Below are positions 1-12,320 of a DNA stretch of 64,000 nt, one piece after another. The DNA is from Anseranas semipalmata. Its lineage: Eukaryota > Chordata > Aves > Anseriformes > Anseranatidae. A program made the position numbers and the translations under genes. The stretch is taken from positions 132,720 to 196,719 of the forward strand of contig VXAA01003830.1 of the NCBI GenBank assembly GCA_013399115.1, in the 5' to 3' direction. Numbering within the stretch: position 1 is the stretch's first letter; each line of letters starts with the position of its first letter. Under the pieces are notes generated by a model that saw only the letters and a list, made by a program, of their open reading frames with translations, searched no databases and was not told where the DNA came from.

Positions 1-13
1 AAGAAAACCATTT

Positions 14-37
14 AAAAAAAAAAAAAAAAAAAAAAAA
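14..37. repeat. Poly(A) tract
   Basis: A run of 24 A residues near the left edge of the window, followed by A-rich sequence with short CAAAA repeats at about 137-152. It could be the tail of a retroposed sequence lying outside the window, or simple homopolymer expansion. No recognisable element precedes it inside the window. Confidence 0.9.
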
Positions 38-3000
38 GATGAGAAAAATCAGAAAGTAAACAAGAAATCAGTTCAACAAAATGAGCTTAAAAGAAAAGAG
101 GCTTCAGAGAGGTTTAGGAGGCTGATATAGCACCAAAACAAAACAAAACAAAAGTAAAAAAAAAAGTAAACATGGTAATGTGGTAGGCTCCAAAGGTTCC
201 TGGGGGTAGAAGGGCAATTAGTAAAGCATTTCAAATATTACAATTTTAGACACTCTGTGTACATAGCCAAGTAGTTGGGATATCCATACGAGGAAGACTG
301 CAAAAATTAATATTTCTAGCATTATTAAGCACTTGCTACAGCAAGATTCTCTAAAGCGCTGAAAAAAAAACATTTTGCTAAAAGTTATGGATAAAATCCA
401 GGCTCCATGGAAGTCACTGCTTATAGGTTTAGACAGTATTTGGTCTGATTCTTATCATTTGTATAGCAGTCTGTTAGTATTGGGAAAGGTGTTGTATTTC
501 AATTTTCTAAATGTTGTACATTTTGGGGAACACAGTGTGCTGTTTGAAACTGAAGATTTAATTCAAGTACTAATTCTAGCATTTATACTACCTTTATGTT
601 CAAAACTGTGAAAAAAAATCTACACATACTGTGCCAGTATTTTTGCAATTTGTTGAAAGATAAAATGTATATGGGATACGTCAGCCAATGGTTGTGGTTT
701 GGGTAAATATGCTTTATAAAAGTGTTCTTTTTCCAAATAAAATGTGTTTCATATTTTAGTTATGGAAAATAATAGATATGATAAATGGCACCTATTTTTA
801 GCTTGCACTTACATTTGTTCCAAAACATTTTTATAAAAAGACATATAGTTCTGATGCCTTTTTTCTTCTCTACTGTTGTAAATGGATACAATAAGAAATT
901 TAGCTAGTTTTATACGTTACTTGTAGAGCAACCTTTCTTGATGAGCTTCTTAACCAGCTCTTCTAAAAGAGATGTCATGGAAAAAATAACTTCATCTTAG
1001 GAAAAACAGAGAAATAGCTCATATCATCATAGTCATCATTATAAAATGGTCATAACACTGATCTTATGACTGAACCTTTCCTAAATAAAATAAAATACAA
1101 TAAAAAGAAAAAAAATAAATTTAAATAGAAGTCAAACATATGAGGAAGAAAAAATGTAAACATTAGCAACATTCTGATATCACTAATAATAATCTACTCA
1201 TTTATAGCAAGTTTCTTTTGCATTAAGCTTTTTTTTTTCTACACATGCAGTTGAAAAATGCATTAAGTAACTTTATTTTCACTGAACAGCATAAAGCAAA
1301 AGGGATTAATCTCAAATCTTGGACTGAGGTCTGAACTGACCAGTCTAAGCTAATGTTTTAATCAGAATAGCAAGGCTTTGCTGCAGATCACGCCAAAGAA
1401 AGGATTTCCCATAAAAGAACCAGACATAATAAAAGAAAATTACTTAAAATTACCCTGATCTTCCCTCTGACTCATTCTAGGATGCTTTCTAACAAGCCAG
1501 GACAAATCTGAAAGAAAACCCAAATAAATATTTGTTGTCAGATTTAATATCTAGCAGATATTATTTCTAAAGAAACCAAGTTATTTGAATAGTATGGAGT
1601 TCAATGTAATTCTCTGAAGAAGACATATTGAAGGAAAGTGGATGTAAAGATAACAGCGCAAGTAAAATTAAGCAAGAATGAATTAATAAGGGGAATTATA
1701 AAGTCACATTAAGAACTGGACCATCGAAACACTTTGATGATTGTCAAGAACGGTAATCCCATGGACTAAAAAAGGAACTCATCTTCTGAAATTAATCATT
1801 TTTCTTAAAATTAGTATCTTTCTTGCTGATGAACACTAGAACTTGTCTACCTGTTGCCCTTTAGACTTGCAGTCAAGTGTTTTTAAATAAGAAAGTTATT
1901 ATTAACAACAAGTACCACTAAAATGTCTCACTGGAATTGTATCAACCATTACCCAGAGAATCAAAATTAAAGGTTCTTAAAAAATATAAGTTGTCAGACT
2001 TTGAAGCCATAAAATATGAAAATGTAACCCTGTGGATGCATGTTAGAAAATATCATTTCTTGATATTTTTTTTTTTGATATATTTTGCAATGAGATTTTG
2101 GGGCAATCACCTTTGTTTTATTCCTGATATAAAATACAAAAATTAGATATTAGAGGAAAACAGCGATGTTATTTTTTTATACAAGCATGCCAAAATTGGA
2201 AAACCTCCTGAAACACCTGGCGTTTTCCCTTAAAAATTTCAACAGCAAATACATCTCAATGTTAGCATTAATGAAATTAGCTTAACAGCTGAGACCAGCA
2301 TATTACCCAGTCATTAGATTCTTTTTGTACCTGAGACAGTGAGAGAGACATGGGAACATATCTTGGGAAAAAAAAAAAAATAGATTCAGGAATGAGACAC
2401 AGAATACAGCTAAAAGGCTCTGTTAAAATCTCCACTTACAATTCTCACCCTTTCACAGAGCCTTCAAGGGAAACCTATTATATGCACGGTTTAATTGGCT
2501 AAGGAGAGTGTTAGGCTACTGGGCCAGTACAGACTTACTATAACAAACAGCGTGCTTAAAGAGGTCAACTTGCCCAGTGATGTCTTGAGAGGAGATACTG
2601 ACTCTGCATTTTTAAGAAGCCATTTATTTGTAGGGAAGCTGATTAAACCAGCCAGGCATTGTATGTCCTCTGGCTCTGGGAAGGATGGCAATAGATTTTT
2701 AATAAATGCATAATATTTACTGAGCTGTATGAATATTCTGAGGCCAAGGTGTTTAAATTCTGATTATCTTTTGTAACTGTTTACTGACTCCAGACCTTTA
2801 AGGTCTGTCAGCATTTCTGTTTCGCTGGGTTGGTAGAGCGCAACACTAAATCTAAAGATATCCTTCCAACTATTATTAGGTTATAATGATATTTTTTTAA
2901 ATATCAAGCATATGTATTTGATATAGTGTATGGCCACCTACATGCCTGTTTGCACACAAAATACTCATATATATATATATTTATACACTGATCGATAAGT

Positions 3001-3250
3001 TTATTAATGACTAGTATACAACCTGGCATAAACCTCTTTTGAAACGCACCAGTTTTCCCTGAAATATGGAGAGTGGGCTGTAATTCACATGGGGATGGCA
3101 GTAGCAGGACTGGAGGGAGGCAGCCCACCTGCTGTAATGTGTGGCTCTCTCAAGGGCAAACAAATGCCATTGTGCTATTCTCCTATATTCCTGCTGGAGC
3201 TCATTTCTGCATTGTGGTTCCTTTACAGCCCTCTTACTTCTGCATTCCTA
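38..3250. other. Non-coding AT-rich DNA, nothing recognised
   Basis: All six frames are broken frequently, and the open stretches (at most about 78 codons) have no recognisable protein features. Short low-complexity runs occur: an A/T-rich stretch at about 1080-1125, a T run at 1230-1239 and a short TA run at about 2969-2980. Nothing else stands out. It is likely intergenic or deep intronic. Confidence 0.7.
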
Positions 3251-3620
3251 AAATTAATTTTTTGGCCATGAGAACGGAGGCTGCAGCTGCTTTCCTGATG
3301 ATGTCCAGGAGGCCAAGGGTGCCCAGAGAAAGCAGGCAAAACCAGGGTTCAGGCTGGGCTCATGTGAACAGCCAAGCTGCTGTTGGGCAAAGCCCATTGC
3401 CCTTCCACGAGGATGGGAAAATGCATCTACAGCACCCACGGCAGCTCTCACAGCTGGGGAAAAGAGGTACCAAACCACGGCTGCTTGAGTTTCATGCGAG
3501 GGTGGACTTGAGAGTGCCATAGCACGGACTCTCCGGTGCCAGCCACCCTGTGGGGATGGGGAGGTGACGCTGCTGCTAGGGCTGTTGGCAGCCGGGGGCT
3601 TCTAGGTATGGCAAGGTAAC
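3251..3620. other. GC-richer block without a recognisable gene
   Basis: This stretch is clearly richer in G and C than its surroundings and has a few CpGs near 3525-3600. Long overlapping frames are open on both strands (149 codons on +, 88 and 136 on -). Simultaneous openness on both strands is the expected result of few A/T-rich stop codons, and none of the translations resembles a known domain. It could be an old GC-rich repeat, a regulatory element or a non-coding exon. Confidence 0.45.
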
Positions 3621-3759
3621 ATGAGTTTAAGCACTGGGAGAGCGTCACTGATGAAAATGTGGCAATTAGGCTATTTAGACACTGCAGTATTAAGAAGCAA
3701 CTGGCAAGGAAATTGGAGGTTCTGCCTTTTGGAGGTAGGCACGGCAGCAAGGGGTCGAA

Positions 3760-4340
3760 ATGATTTTGTGGTTCTAGCCCTTGGGGCCTGTCTAAAGTTG
3801 CTGTTCTATTAATTATGCAGTTTTTTACAGGTATACAGAAGATGAGAGAGTTTGGCATTTTCTTGCCTGCCCTGCCAGCATTTATTCTTTGACAAGACCA
3901 GCCTTGTGTAAACAGTCTGAGCCCAATGGTATTTGCTTAACATTTTAATTGGGAAATATTTTAAAGGGAGGGAGCTCGAGGTGTCCTTTGTTTTCTGCCT
4001 GGTGGTTTCCCATGTTTCTCATGAAAGGGAACAGACTCAGCTCTTTTGTCTATTCTCTGTTTTCTTCTTGTGCTAGCATATTAATAAGACATCAGAAGGC
4101 ACTTAGCTATTTGTAACAATCCACCATATAGCTGTATTTGTGGTGAGGGCAGGCCTGCCGTCTCTTGCTCTAATCATGCCACAACTGCAAAAAGCATTGC
4201 TAAAGCATGCTGTTATATTACCTACAAATCTGTCATTTCAGTAACAACCAGGAATAATTGTGTCCATTTATCTTTCAGTTTTGGGAAAAATGGTGAGAAT
4301 CATGTGTTCCATCACAACAAAACCCAGCGTAACTCCAACA
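3760..4340. promoter_or_regulatory. Possible conserved non-coding element (impression only)
   Basis: The texture is non-repetitive, with homeodomain-type ATTAATTA-like cores (about 3810-3820), TTTAATTG (about 3944-3951) and balanced base use. It resembles deeply conserved vertebrate non-coding DNA more than decayed repeat. No alignment was possible, so this is a weak call. It has no coding potential, because all frames are short. Confidence 0.15.
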
Positions 4341-4558
4341 TTTTTTTTTTTAGTACACGATTTTCATCTCAATGTTGGCGTTTGGATATTTGTAATGGAC
4401 ATCCTCAGGTGGAAATGAATTGTTATTTTTCTGCATGGTTTGTTGCTGTTGCTAAGGCAGATGGACGTGCTGCTTGTTAAGAGCAGCGTTTCGATCAGTG
4501 TCCAAAGTAACCTTGAGTTAGCAGTTGGCTACAGACAGAAGAGTTTGGGGCCTGGATG

Positions 4559-4711
4559 GCGGCCGAGCCACACGGTGTCTCCAGTGCACGGTGCGTGGGT
4601 GGATGCCGCTAACGGGACAAGCCCAGCGCCACGCAGGGCTGGCAGCTGGCAGGCACGCCGCCTCCCCGCGCTGGTGTTACGCGCAGCACGGCTAGTTCCC
4701 CCAGCACCGAG
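4559..4711. promoter_or_regulatory. Miniature CpG-dense island
   Basis: About 17 CpG dinucleotides fall within roughly 150 bp, while most kilobases around it hold only a handful. The block is strongly GC-rich and ends abruptly on both sides. A 168-codon frame (4440-4946, +) spans it, but it has no recognisable domain, and the lack of stops is explained by the GC content. Possible identities are a small unmethylated promoter of a non-coding transcript, a GC-rich repeat fragment or a recombination-associated GC-biased patch. It is shorter than usual CpG-island length thresholds. Confidence 0.45.
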
Positions 4712-6107
4712 CAGGTGTTTTATGGAAGGCTCAGTTGGGATTTCCTACGAACTCAGCAGATCTGAGCTTGAAGCGAGAGTTACAAACATTCAGCTGATGG
4801 CGTGTGTCTGCAGGAAAGGAATCGTTTTCACTTTCTCACGCTCAGCCTGCTTTGAAGGGGCTGCAAAAACTGCAGTTGAATTCTGCCTCATCCCCAGACT
4901 ATTCGACCTGGCATGCAAGAGCAGCAAGGATGTGGCCTCCTGCTAATCATACAATTACAAATGGATCTTTTCTTTATCTTAAGCAGAACAATTATATTTT
5001 ATGGATATCTTTATTGCCCCTGATAAGAAAGATTATGTTTTCATGTACAGTGTGTTGCAAGTGTTTTACGATATGCAAGGTTTTGCAAAGCACTCAGAGC
5101 TAAAACCTGTGGGAAAAAAATATCCTCAGCAGATGTAAATCAATGCAATTGCACTGAAATCAGCTGGGAATCTGTCCCTCTATATTTTTATAGCCCATTC
5201 TCTGAGTATCTTTATAGTTCAATGTACCTAAATAAAGGGCAAACATTGAAATAAAGATATAACTTTGACTTCCAAAAGATAACTGGTAATTGTCTGAAGA
5301 AATTCTCTATAAGCTAAGATTTCAACTAAGTTGAATGTAAATTTTAAAGCAAAAGGTGATTAGTGAAGTCCTTATTTCTGGTTATTTTCTTCTGTAGTTA
5401 TTTTACTGCAGAAACTTTTTTATTACAACCAAGATCAGAAGTACCTGGAAAAACTTTTTTTTTTCCCAAGAAGTAAAGGTTCTGAAAGAGTTTGGAAGAT
5501 ACATTTTTCTAAATCTATCTTCTTTTGATTCACGAGATGAAATTTAGGAATAGCTTGTTAACAGTTTTGTTGCTCTGTGGAGGGCATCAGAGGTGTAGTT
5601 TGCCCACCTAGCTGGTATGTTAAGGAGTGAGGACTTGCTAGAAAACCTTGATGTACTTTCTATGAAGATTCTTTATGAAAGAATCCTACTAATTTGCATC
5701 CAAATCTCTTTGTTGCAGTAAATTTGTAGTTCCAAATCCTGATCCTCCAGTACCTCACATTTTGAATCTTATGTTAAATTTTTGCAAAATATATGCAAAA
5801 ACGATGTACAAGTTACTCATGCTTGTGTAAATAGGGGACTATGTTTTACATCCTCATGTATTTGACTCACAAATGCTAATATATGTAGAAGATGTGAAGC
5901 AACAAAGAATCAGAACTCTCACTTTGGATAGCCAACTTTCTCCATCATGACCATAACACTGAGTTTTGAAATCTCATATATTGGCAGGCACAGGAAAACC
6001 AACTTCATAATGCAGCAACAGAAACTACATCAAGGCCCTTTTGAGAGTCAAAGGGTTTTAACTTAAACATGTGCTTAAATGTTTGTGTTTAAAGTTAAAT
6101 ACATTCT
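4712..6107. other. Non-coding AT-rich DNA with one old dispersed-repeat relic
   Basis: No open frame of interest lies here. Around 5108-5176 the pattern 'GATGTAAATCA...TGCACTGAAATCAGCTGGGAATCTG' (interrupted) resembles a degenerate repeat type I associate with many amniote genomes. The rest is unremarkable. Confidence 0.5.
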
Positions 6108-6115
6108 TGAAGACA

Positions 6116-6224
6116 TCATTGAATCCATAGTCAGGAAATAATGAGACACAATTATTAAAATGGAAGCCTCTCTTTCTATTTTAAATAATTGTGTCTCATC
6201 ATTTCTTGAGTATGGCTTCAATGA
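6116..6224. repeat. Long imperfect inverted repeat (hairpin-forming)
   Basis: The left arm (about 6116-6166) and right arm (about 6172-6224) are near-complete reverse complements. They share cores such as ATGAGACACAATTATT on the left and AATAATTGTGTCTCAT on the right. The loop is only about 5 nt. By eye there are about five mismatches and one or two single-base indels across about 50 paired bases. Weaker pairing extends a few bases further out. A transcript of either strand would fold into a ~109-nt stem. It could be a relic of a palindromic non-autonomous DNA transposon, a local inverted duplication or a hairpin RNA precursor. Confidence 0.85.
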
Positions 6225-6234
6225 CGCACTTGAA

Positions 6235-8449
6235 AAGTAGTTAACTTTTGAGAGGTGTCTACTAGAAAGGCATATGGAAACTCCCATTTTTTTGTTTTCT
6301 CACATGTTTAAATGGTAATTGTAATTCCATTTAATACCAAAAGCTTTCATTCTGCTAAACACTGAATACATGAAATGTATGGATGTTCTTCTTGGTTTTT
6401 TTTTTTTGTTTGTTTTTTTCTAATTTATTGTCATACTAGTTTGGCGTTACTTTTCTTTTTTTACTAAATTCATCCTTGAACCTCTACAGGTCTTCCCTTA
6501 TTTTCCGATTAAAAAGCCAAGGTCATATTAAACTGACTCTTGCATACCACTTTCTGGGAAAGGTAGCTTGAGCAAAGCATAAGTTTATCCTCAGTGTGGA
6601 AGGATCCTCCCCACAGAGCACTCAATTGTGGTATCCCAGGTGCTTTGACATGTAAATGGAACACCACAGGCATTAAATAATTGGGTCAGATATCTTCAAG
6701 ATCTTTATTCTACTGTCAAATACAATTTAGATCAGATAATTTCCAAAGTTAAAAGAACTTGCTCCTGCTCCCATTAAAAGCAAGAGCAAAATTCCCTGTT
6801 GGTAGCACTCTAGGCAGACTGAAACATAAAACATTATTTCATATTTCATTATTTGGTCTTCTCTCATGCTTCTTTGTATGGACAAAATGTTATTCCCATA
6901 AAATTTTTCAATTCCCTTATTGATTCCTGAATTGTGTACTATCTGATTCCGTTAATCTCCTACTTTCCTTCAGTGGCACATTTTGTTGCAGATCCTGCAA
7001 ACTCTTAACATGAGCAATTGATCCTCTTAATCGTATGGCGTATTGGTGGAAATTAGCAAGGCCTTTGGAGAAATGAAAGGCAAGATCACAGTGTCCTACA
7101 TGCTCATAAAGATCACTGCCCTGCAAACACATGATAATGACATTGTACATACAGCAATTTCACTGCGTTCAGAGCTTTGATGCTACAATTTACTTCATGC
7201 ACTTGGAACCACTTTGAATATATTGGGTTTCCTCACAAGTCTGTGAATAATAAGGATTGGGGCATGAGATGTCTTCTTAAAGAGTAATAAATCAGTGGCA
7301 TTAAGTATGAGAAGTTTGCTCTTTGCAAAGCTCCTTTGAAGTGTAAATGTTTGGGCATCATTTTGTTATTAGTCTGTTTTGTTCTCTCAGGCTCGGCTGG
7401 GGTGATAACTGAGTTTTAGTACAATGACTAAAAGTGGAAAAAAGCTCAGCAGAAGTATCAAGAAGTGGAAAGTGATTTTCATGCCATTATGGATACTGAT
7501 GATTCCAGTGTTTTTATTTTTTTTTCCTATTATTTTTTTTAAACAAAAGATGCCAAAGGTAGAAAGTTTCAAATAACTTCCAAAATAAATACATTAACCC
7601 AAGCAATCCCAAGGTATATTGTAACAGTACAGCAGTAATGTCACTTTACAAGAACTAGGATGAAATAATCAATGTATCAATCAACAAACAACCGTCAGTT
7701 TCTAGTTAACATTCATATTAAAGATTCAAAGACCTACTTTGGAAAAAAAAAATCAGATTCAGAAGAAAACCCTTGCATGTGAAATATTTAACACTGTCTA
7801 TAGCCTAGGTTATGTCATTCCCTCCCTACCATTTTAAGAATATTTCTTTCCTATAATTTTGAATAATAGAAAAAATTTCAAGGCACTGAATTAAATACAT
7901 GATACTAATATCAGGTAATTTTATGTAATTTCAGCAGAGTTCTATAAGAAAAACTACAAAAATACTTTCTTATCCAAAATACTGATGCACTATTTTTATA
8001 TAAAGTATATAATTTTAATTATTTTTTCTTTTTACTTTGATCATTAATTTGATTTATTTAGAACAATTGCTTGGATAGAAAAAAGTAGGGTCAAAATTGT
8101 GTCAAAATTATCATATCAGATCAAGTTCTCCTTGTAAGTAACTCAGTTGAAGAGTCAGCTCTAAATTTTGCGCTAATAAAACTGAGCATGAAACGTGCCA
8201 CAGTATTATATTCCTCTGAAATTCAAACACATTTGAGCTTTTATTTTTTTTACAGCCTTTACAACACTGCTGAATACTTGTGCAGACAACATTTTATATT
8301 CTGTTACGGAAAAGTGTCAATTTTGTGTAAACCAAATTATGCATGTAAGGTTTTGGAACCATTTATTTCTTCTTTGAATGATACAATACTCACATTAAAT
8401 ATAGATTGACCCTGGGAGGAAGTAGCATGCGCCAATGATTTTTCTGTGT
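6235..8449. other. Non-coding DNA apart from one exon-like segment
   Basis: AT-rich with frequent stops on all frames and T-rich runs near 6395-6420. The only segment worth separate mention is the minus-strand exon-like stretch at 6964-7120. Nothing else is recognised. Confidence 0.6.
6964..7120 (-). other. Exon-like open segment, unidentified
   Basis: On the minus strand a plausible acceptor (pyrimidine-containing stretch ending TGTGTTTGCAG) precedes 157 nt that are open in one frame for 52 codons plus one base. A moderate donor (GTAGGA) follows. The predicted peptide starts GSDLYEHVGHCDLAF, looks amphipathic and helical in its second half, and stays open for about 14 more codons past the donor. 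I do not recognise a family. The upstream intronic part also reads open from an ATG at 7150. This could be a real internal exon, an alternative exon or a decoy. Confidence 0.2.
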
Positions 8450-8526
8450 TGTGGGAACTAGGAGACCTGGGTCTGTTTCCAATTCTGCCACTTAATCGTT
8501 ATATCACCTTGAACGAAGTCCCTCTA
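8450..8526 (+). repeat. MIR-like SINE relic
   Basis: The order of conserved blocks matches the core of MIR-type SINEs: GGAGACCTGGGTCTG, then ATTCTGCCACTTA, then a 'TATCACCTTGAACGAAGTC' block corresponding to the usual 'tgtgaccttgggcaagtc'. Similarity is strongly eroded, as expected for an ancient amniote insertion. Following sequence to about 8675 (ending near TTTGAAAATCTTGTCCT) may belong to the same or another ancient repeat. The family name is from memory. Confidence 0.6.
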
Positions 8527-8679
8527 ACAAAGTCAGACTTCAAGTTATATATCCAGATTCATATTCAAGTACCTAAATATGCAGATACTTATGAATAACT
8601 ACACTGAGAATCAGATGCCTAATATGAATTTCAGTACATAATGTCAGGCTTTCAAATTTGAAAATCTTGTCCTGAAGTT

Positions 8680-11600
8680 TTCTATGCCATCTGCAAAGGG
8701 AATAATGTAAGTTCTTACCTAGTGGGAAGGGGTAATTGTAAAACAAGCAGCATCCTTTCCTGAAGGATGTTCATGGTATGTTTTCAAATCTGCAGAAAAC
8801 AGCTGCAACATATAAGAAAAATTCACTATTATTACCTATAAGCGTTGCAATGGTGGTCTCTTTGTGAAACATTTATACCCACAGCAGGATGACTTGGTTC
8901 CCATTAAACTATAAACTGGGAAGTTATTAGAAGAGAAAATCCTACCTGAAACATTGCAGAAAGAGCTGCGCCTACAGGCACTTATTGCGCCAAGCAGTTG
9001 GGTCACTATTTAGCTCCAGAGTTGTTTGTGCCCACTGCAGGGGGGAATAAAATATCTAGAAGCAGTGTGATTTTTCTCATCTTGCTGCCTACCTTACTGA
9101 GAAGCCAACAGAGCAGTGGTTGGAAACATAGGAAAAACTATAGTTGCATATATTCTCTTCCAGACTGATAACGCTGTGGAAGGCTCAGACTGCAGGGGAA
9201 AAGAGAAGCTTTGGATAAGTGCTCAGAAATGAGAAAGAGGATATGGAATGACAACAGAAAAGTCAAGCAGTTGTGGGTAGAGGCTGGAGAAAAGCAAATG
9301 TCAGGAATAGGATCGAGGCAGAAGAAGTCAGAAAAGGATCTGATGTATATTTACTCCATTTAACCCCAAGTAAAGGAAAAAGAGGGAAAAAACAAACAAA
9401 AACAACAAAAAAGTAGTTCTTGTTTTTCCTTTTCTGTTACTATAAAGTAATGGTCACAACCACTCTATTAGCCAGACCTTGCCAGAGAGCAATCACTGAA
9501 CTAAACAGAAAGCTCCAAATCCCTCATGAGAGAGGAAAAGGATGTCAGAGGGAGAGTCTTCCCACAGCCAGGGAAACCTGGTGTTTCCCTGCCTCTCATC
9601 GAAGCTATGCTGTGCATCACGGAGAGGAGACAGCTCTGAAACATTACAGAGGAGCATGAAGTTTTGGGTTGCAGGCAACTTGTCAGAATATGGTTCTAAT
9701 TTGAAAAATCCCTTTCATTCGACTAGGCTACACCAAGATAACAAAGCCATGTGGTTATGCTACTATACCAGGATAAGAACAGATTGAACCTGTTAAACAT
9801 ATGATCGGTCCTTCTGCAAACAGCAAGTGTTGTTATCCCAGCCCCCAGTTTGATTTCTACACTCGCTATGCCCTGTTCTGCCCTAAACACATGTCAGCCC
9901 ATGCTTGAGTGCTCATTTCAACACCGGTGTTGTGTGAGCAGCTGTGCTCACATCTGTTGACAATGAAGGGATTTCAGTTGTCGAGGTGCCGTACTCCTTT
10001 GCTTTCGGTCTGCCTGTAATGAGGATGACAGCCAAGATGAATACTCTTCTAGATCATTTTGTTTGGGAATTAAACACTTATGTTACTGTTCTGCTATGCC
10101 ATTTGTCTGTGCCTCTGTGACTGCCTGCACATGCCTCTCATAAGGACATAAACCTGAATTTATAATCCTACGCTGAATCCATTAGGGTCTCCTAACCCAA
10201 ATCCGGAAAACCCAGGTACCAGTAAGAGCCAAACTCTTCTTTCCATGGTCCTGTGTCAGCTGGTGTGTACCCAGCTTTTCTACTCTGTTGCTTATTTTGT
10301 GTTTCATGTTCTGCGTGCTTTTGTCTCCCTCCTTTGCTATCAGTACTCTGAAGGCCACACAAGTAGTCCAGATCATGAAATGGTACAAGTCCAGAATGGT
10401 TATTCTCCGCAATCAGCAGAAGAGAAATCCAATGTCTCCGGGGCTAGGGTATTAAAGTCATTGAGATATTGGTGGAAGTTATGGATTTTATACTTTAAAT
10501 AGTATCTGCTCAGCACCAGTGTTATTATTATGCAGCCAGAGAGCATTAATCATAAGTATGGGGACATGTCCCCCACCTGAATCAAACTCTGCATTCATGA
10601 GTCACATCAAATTCAAGCAAAAATGTAAACAAATTTAAAGCTTAGCTATCTTGATACAAAACTGTGGACTATTCAGCATATTTGAGCTTATGTATCTTCC
10701 ACAAAATAAGACAAAGATTGGTTTTACACACCATCTCCTTCAAATGAACTGAATTTCCAATCTGTTAAACCATATTCATCTTCAGAATGGATTTCAAGGA
10801 GATGATGCAAAGACAAAACATATTAACAGCTCAAGATTTCACTTTCTTGCATCAAGAGTTGCAACATATTTAGTACAGCACTATAGAACTTTACAACACA
10901 CGTCTGCTTAAACATAAAGCTCACTATCTTATATAACAAATTCAATTTCTTAAGAAAACACTTCAAATATCATCCAGGGCAAAATGGAAATTGTCAGAGC
11001 TACCTTTCCATCTAGGATCTAAAAGTGACATTTGCATGTAAACATGCGTTCCCCTCCCTGCCATCTCTCCCACCATACACATACACATACACCTGTTTCC
11101 TACCCTGAATGTCTTTCAAGAATATTAGAACAGAGGTAATAACTCAGACTCTCCTTGTAGCAGAGATAAACTGAATAATTTATAGGTTGCTTATTGGGCT
11201 GCTTTATTCCTCTGTAGGTCAGAACTATTTCTCTGTGACTTACAAAGGACATGCTCAACCAACGCCAAGTCAAAGTGAATCAGATCTGGTTTTGAAATTG
11301 ATGTGGTTGTGGTCATTTTTGTCTCCCAATGCAATTCATTTCCTGGTTTGGGACACATAACACTGTGAGTATGAGGAAGCTGAACTGGGTAATATGTTTG
11401 CCAAGGAGCAAGACCTGTTTTCCTAAACAGATTGGTCATCTGCATTTTGCACCAAAGACAATACCTATTTGTGGGTATTAGATAAATAAGTATTTTTGCA
11501 TATAGTTATCTCTCTCTCATCAGAAGCTTGACTCTTATATCTCTGCATATTTTCTGAATCTAAGCCACAGCCTGATAACAACCTTATGTTTACTGTATTT

Positions 11601-12320
11601 AATTGTTTATTGTATTTTAATTGTACTTCCATTGTGTGCTTGATTTCTTTCTTCCAGCAATGGGATCCTCATCTATGCCTGTGTTTTCATAGAACATTAT
11701 CTGGTAGGCACGTTGTTTTGTCTTTGGCATTTAAAGACACATGCTACGCCATTTCAAGGTGACGGAGCCTGGAACCATCTTTATGGTCTGTGTTAGCAGA
11801 GCACCTAGTGGGCTTGGCTTTCCCAGGTGATAACATAACACATACGAACAAGTGATGACAGTAACATGGTACCAGTGAAAAGTTCCAACTGCCAGTGATC
11901 AAAGTGGAAATGAACTCCAAAACTCACTAACAAAGAAAAGCCTGGAGTTACAATGTATAATAAGAGAATAGGAGAGAATCAAGCTCTTAATTTGTAATGC
12001 ATGAACAATGAAAATTTGATTAAATGAAAGATCCTGCTACTAGGTTTTGGCTTTAAAATGATTGCTCCAGAGGCTTAGGCTAGTCAGGGTAGTTCATAAT
12101 TAGTATCTGAGAAAAATAATATAAATAAATAAACAATCTTCTCAAAGGCAAAAATCCCAGCATTACATAACTGATGCTTAGGAATGACTGCTAGCTGGAA
12201 AGGTCTTCTTTGCAAAGTTTCATATTCATTATCCTTGAGGCAAAGAGAATTCAAATAAAGCAGAAAAGAGAGCCTCAAGAAGACTTCAGTGCAGACAGCA
12301 CAGACTCAATTTTCATCTAA
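8680..12320. other. Non-coding DNA, no gene recognised
   Basis: Short open frames only (at most 85 codons). There is an A-rich patch with CAAA repeats at about 9385-9412 and a short CACATA repeat at about 11080-11092. Balanced-composition stretches around 9470-9660 and 10190-10440 have open frames on both strands but no domain features. Confidence 0.6.

Noticed and set aside
3073..3858. Overlapping long open frames on both strands (149 codons +, 136 codons -)
   Set aside because: They coincide with a GC-rich patch, overlap each other on opposite strands and show no domain. Low stop density explains them.
4440..4946. 168-codon + frame, the longest unbroken one in the window
   Set aside because: It spans the CpG-dense island, where stops are rare. 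Its start is in AT-rich DNA with no promoter or splice context, and no protein family is recognisable.
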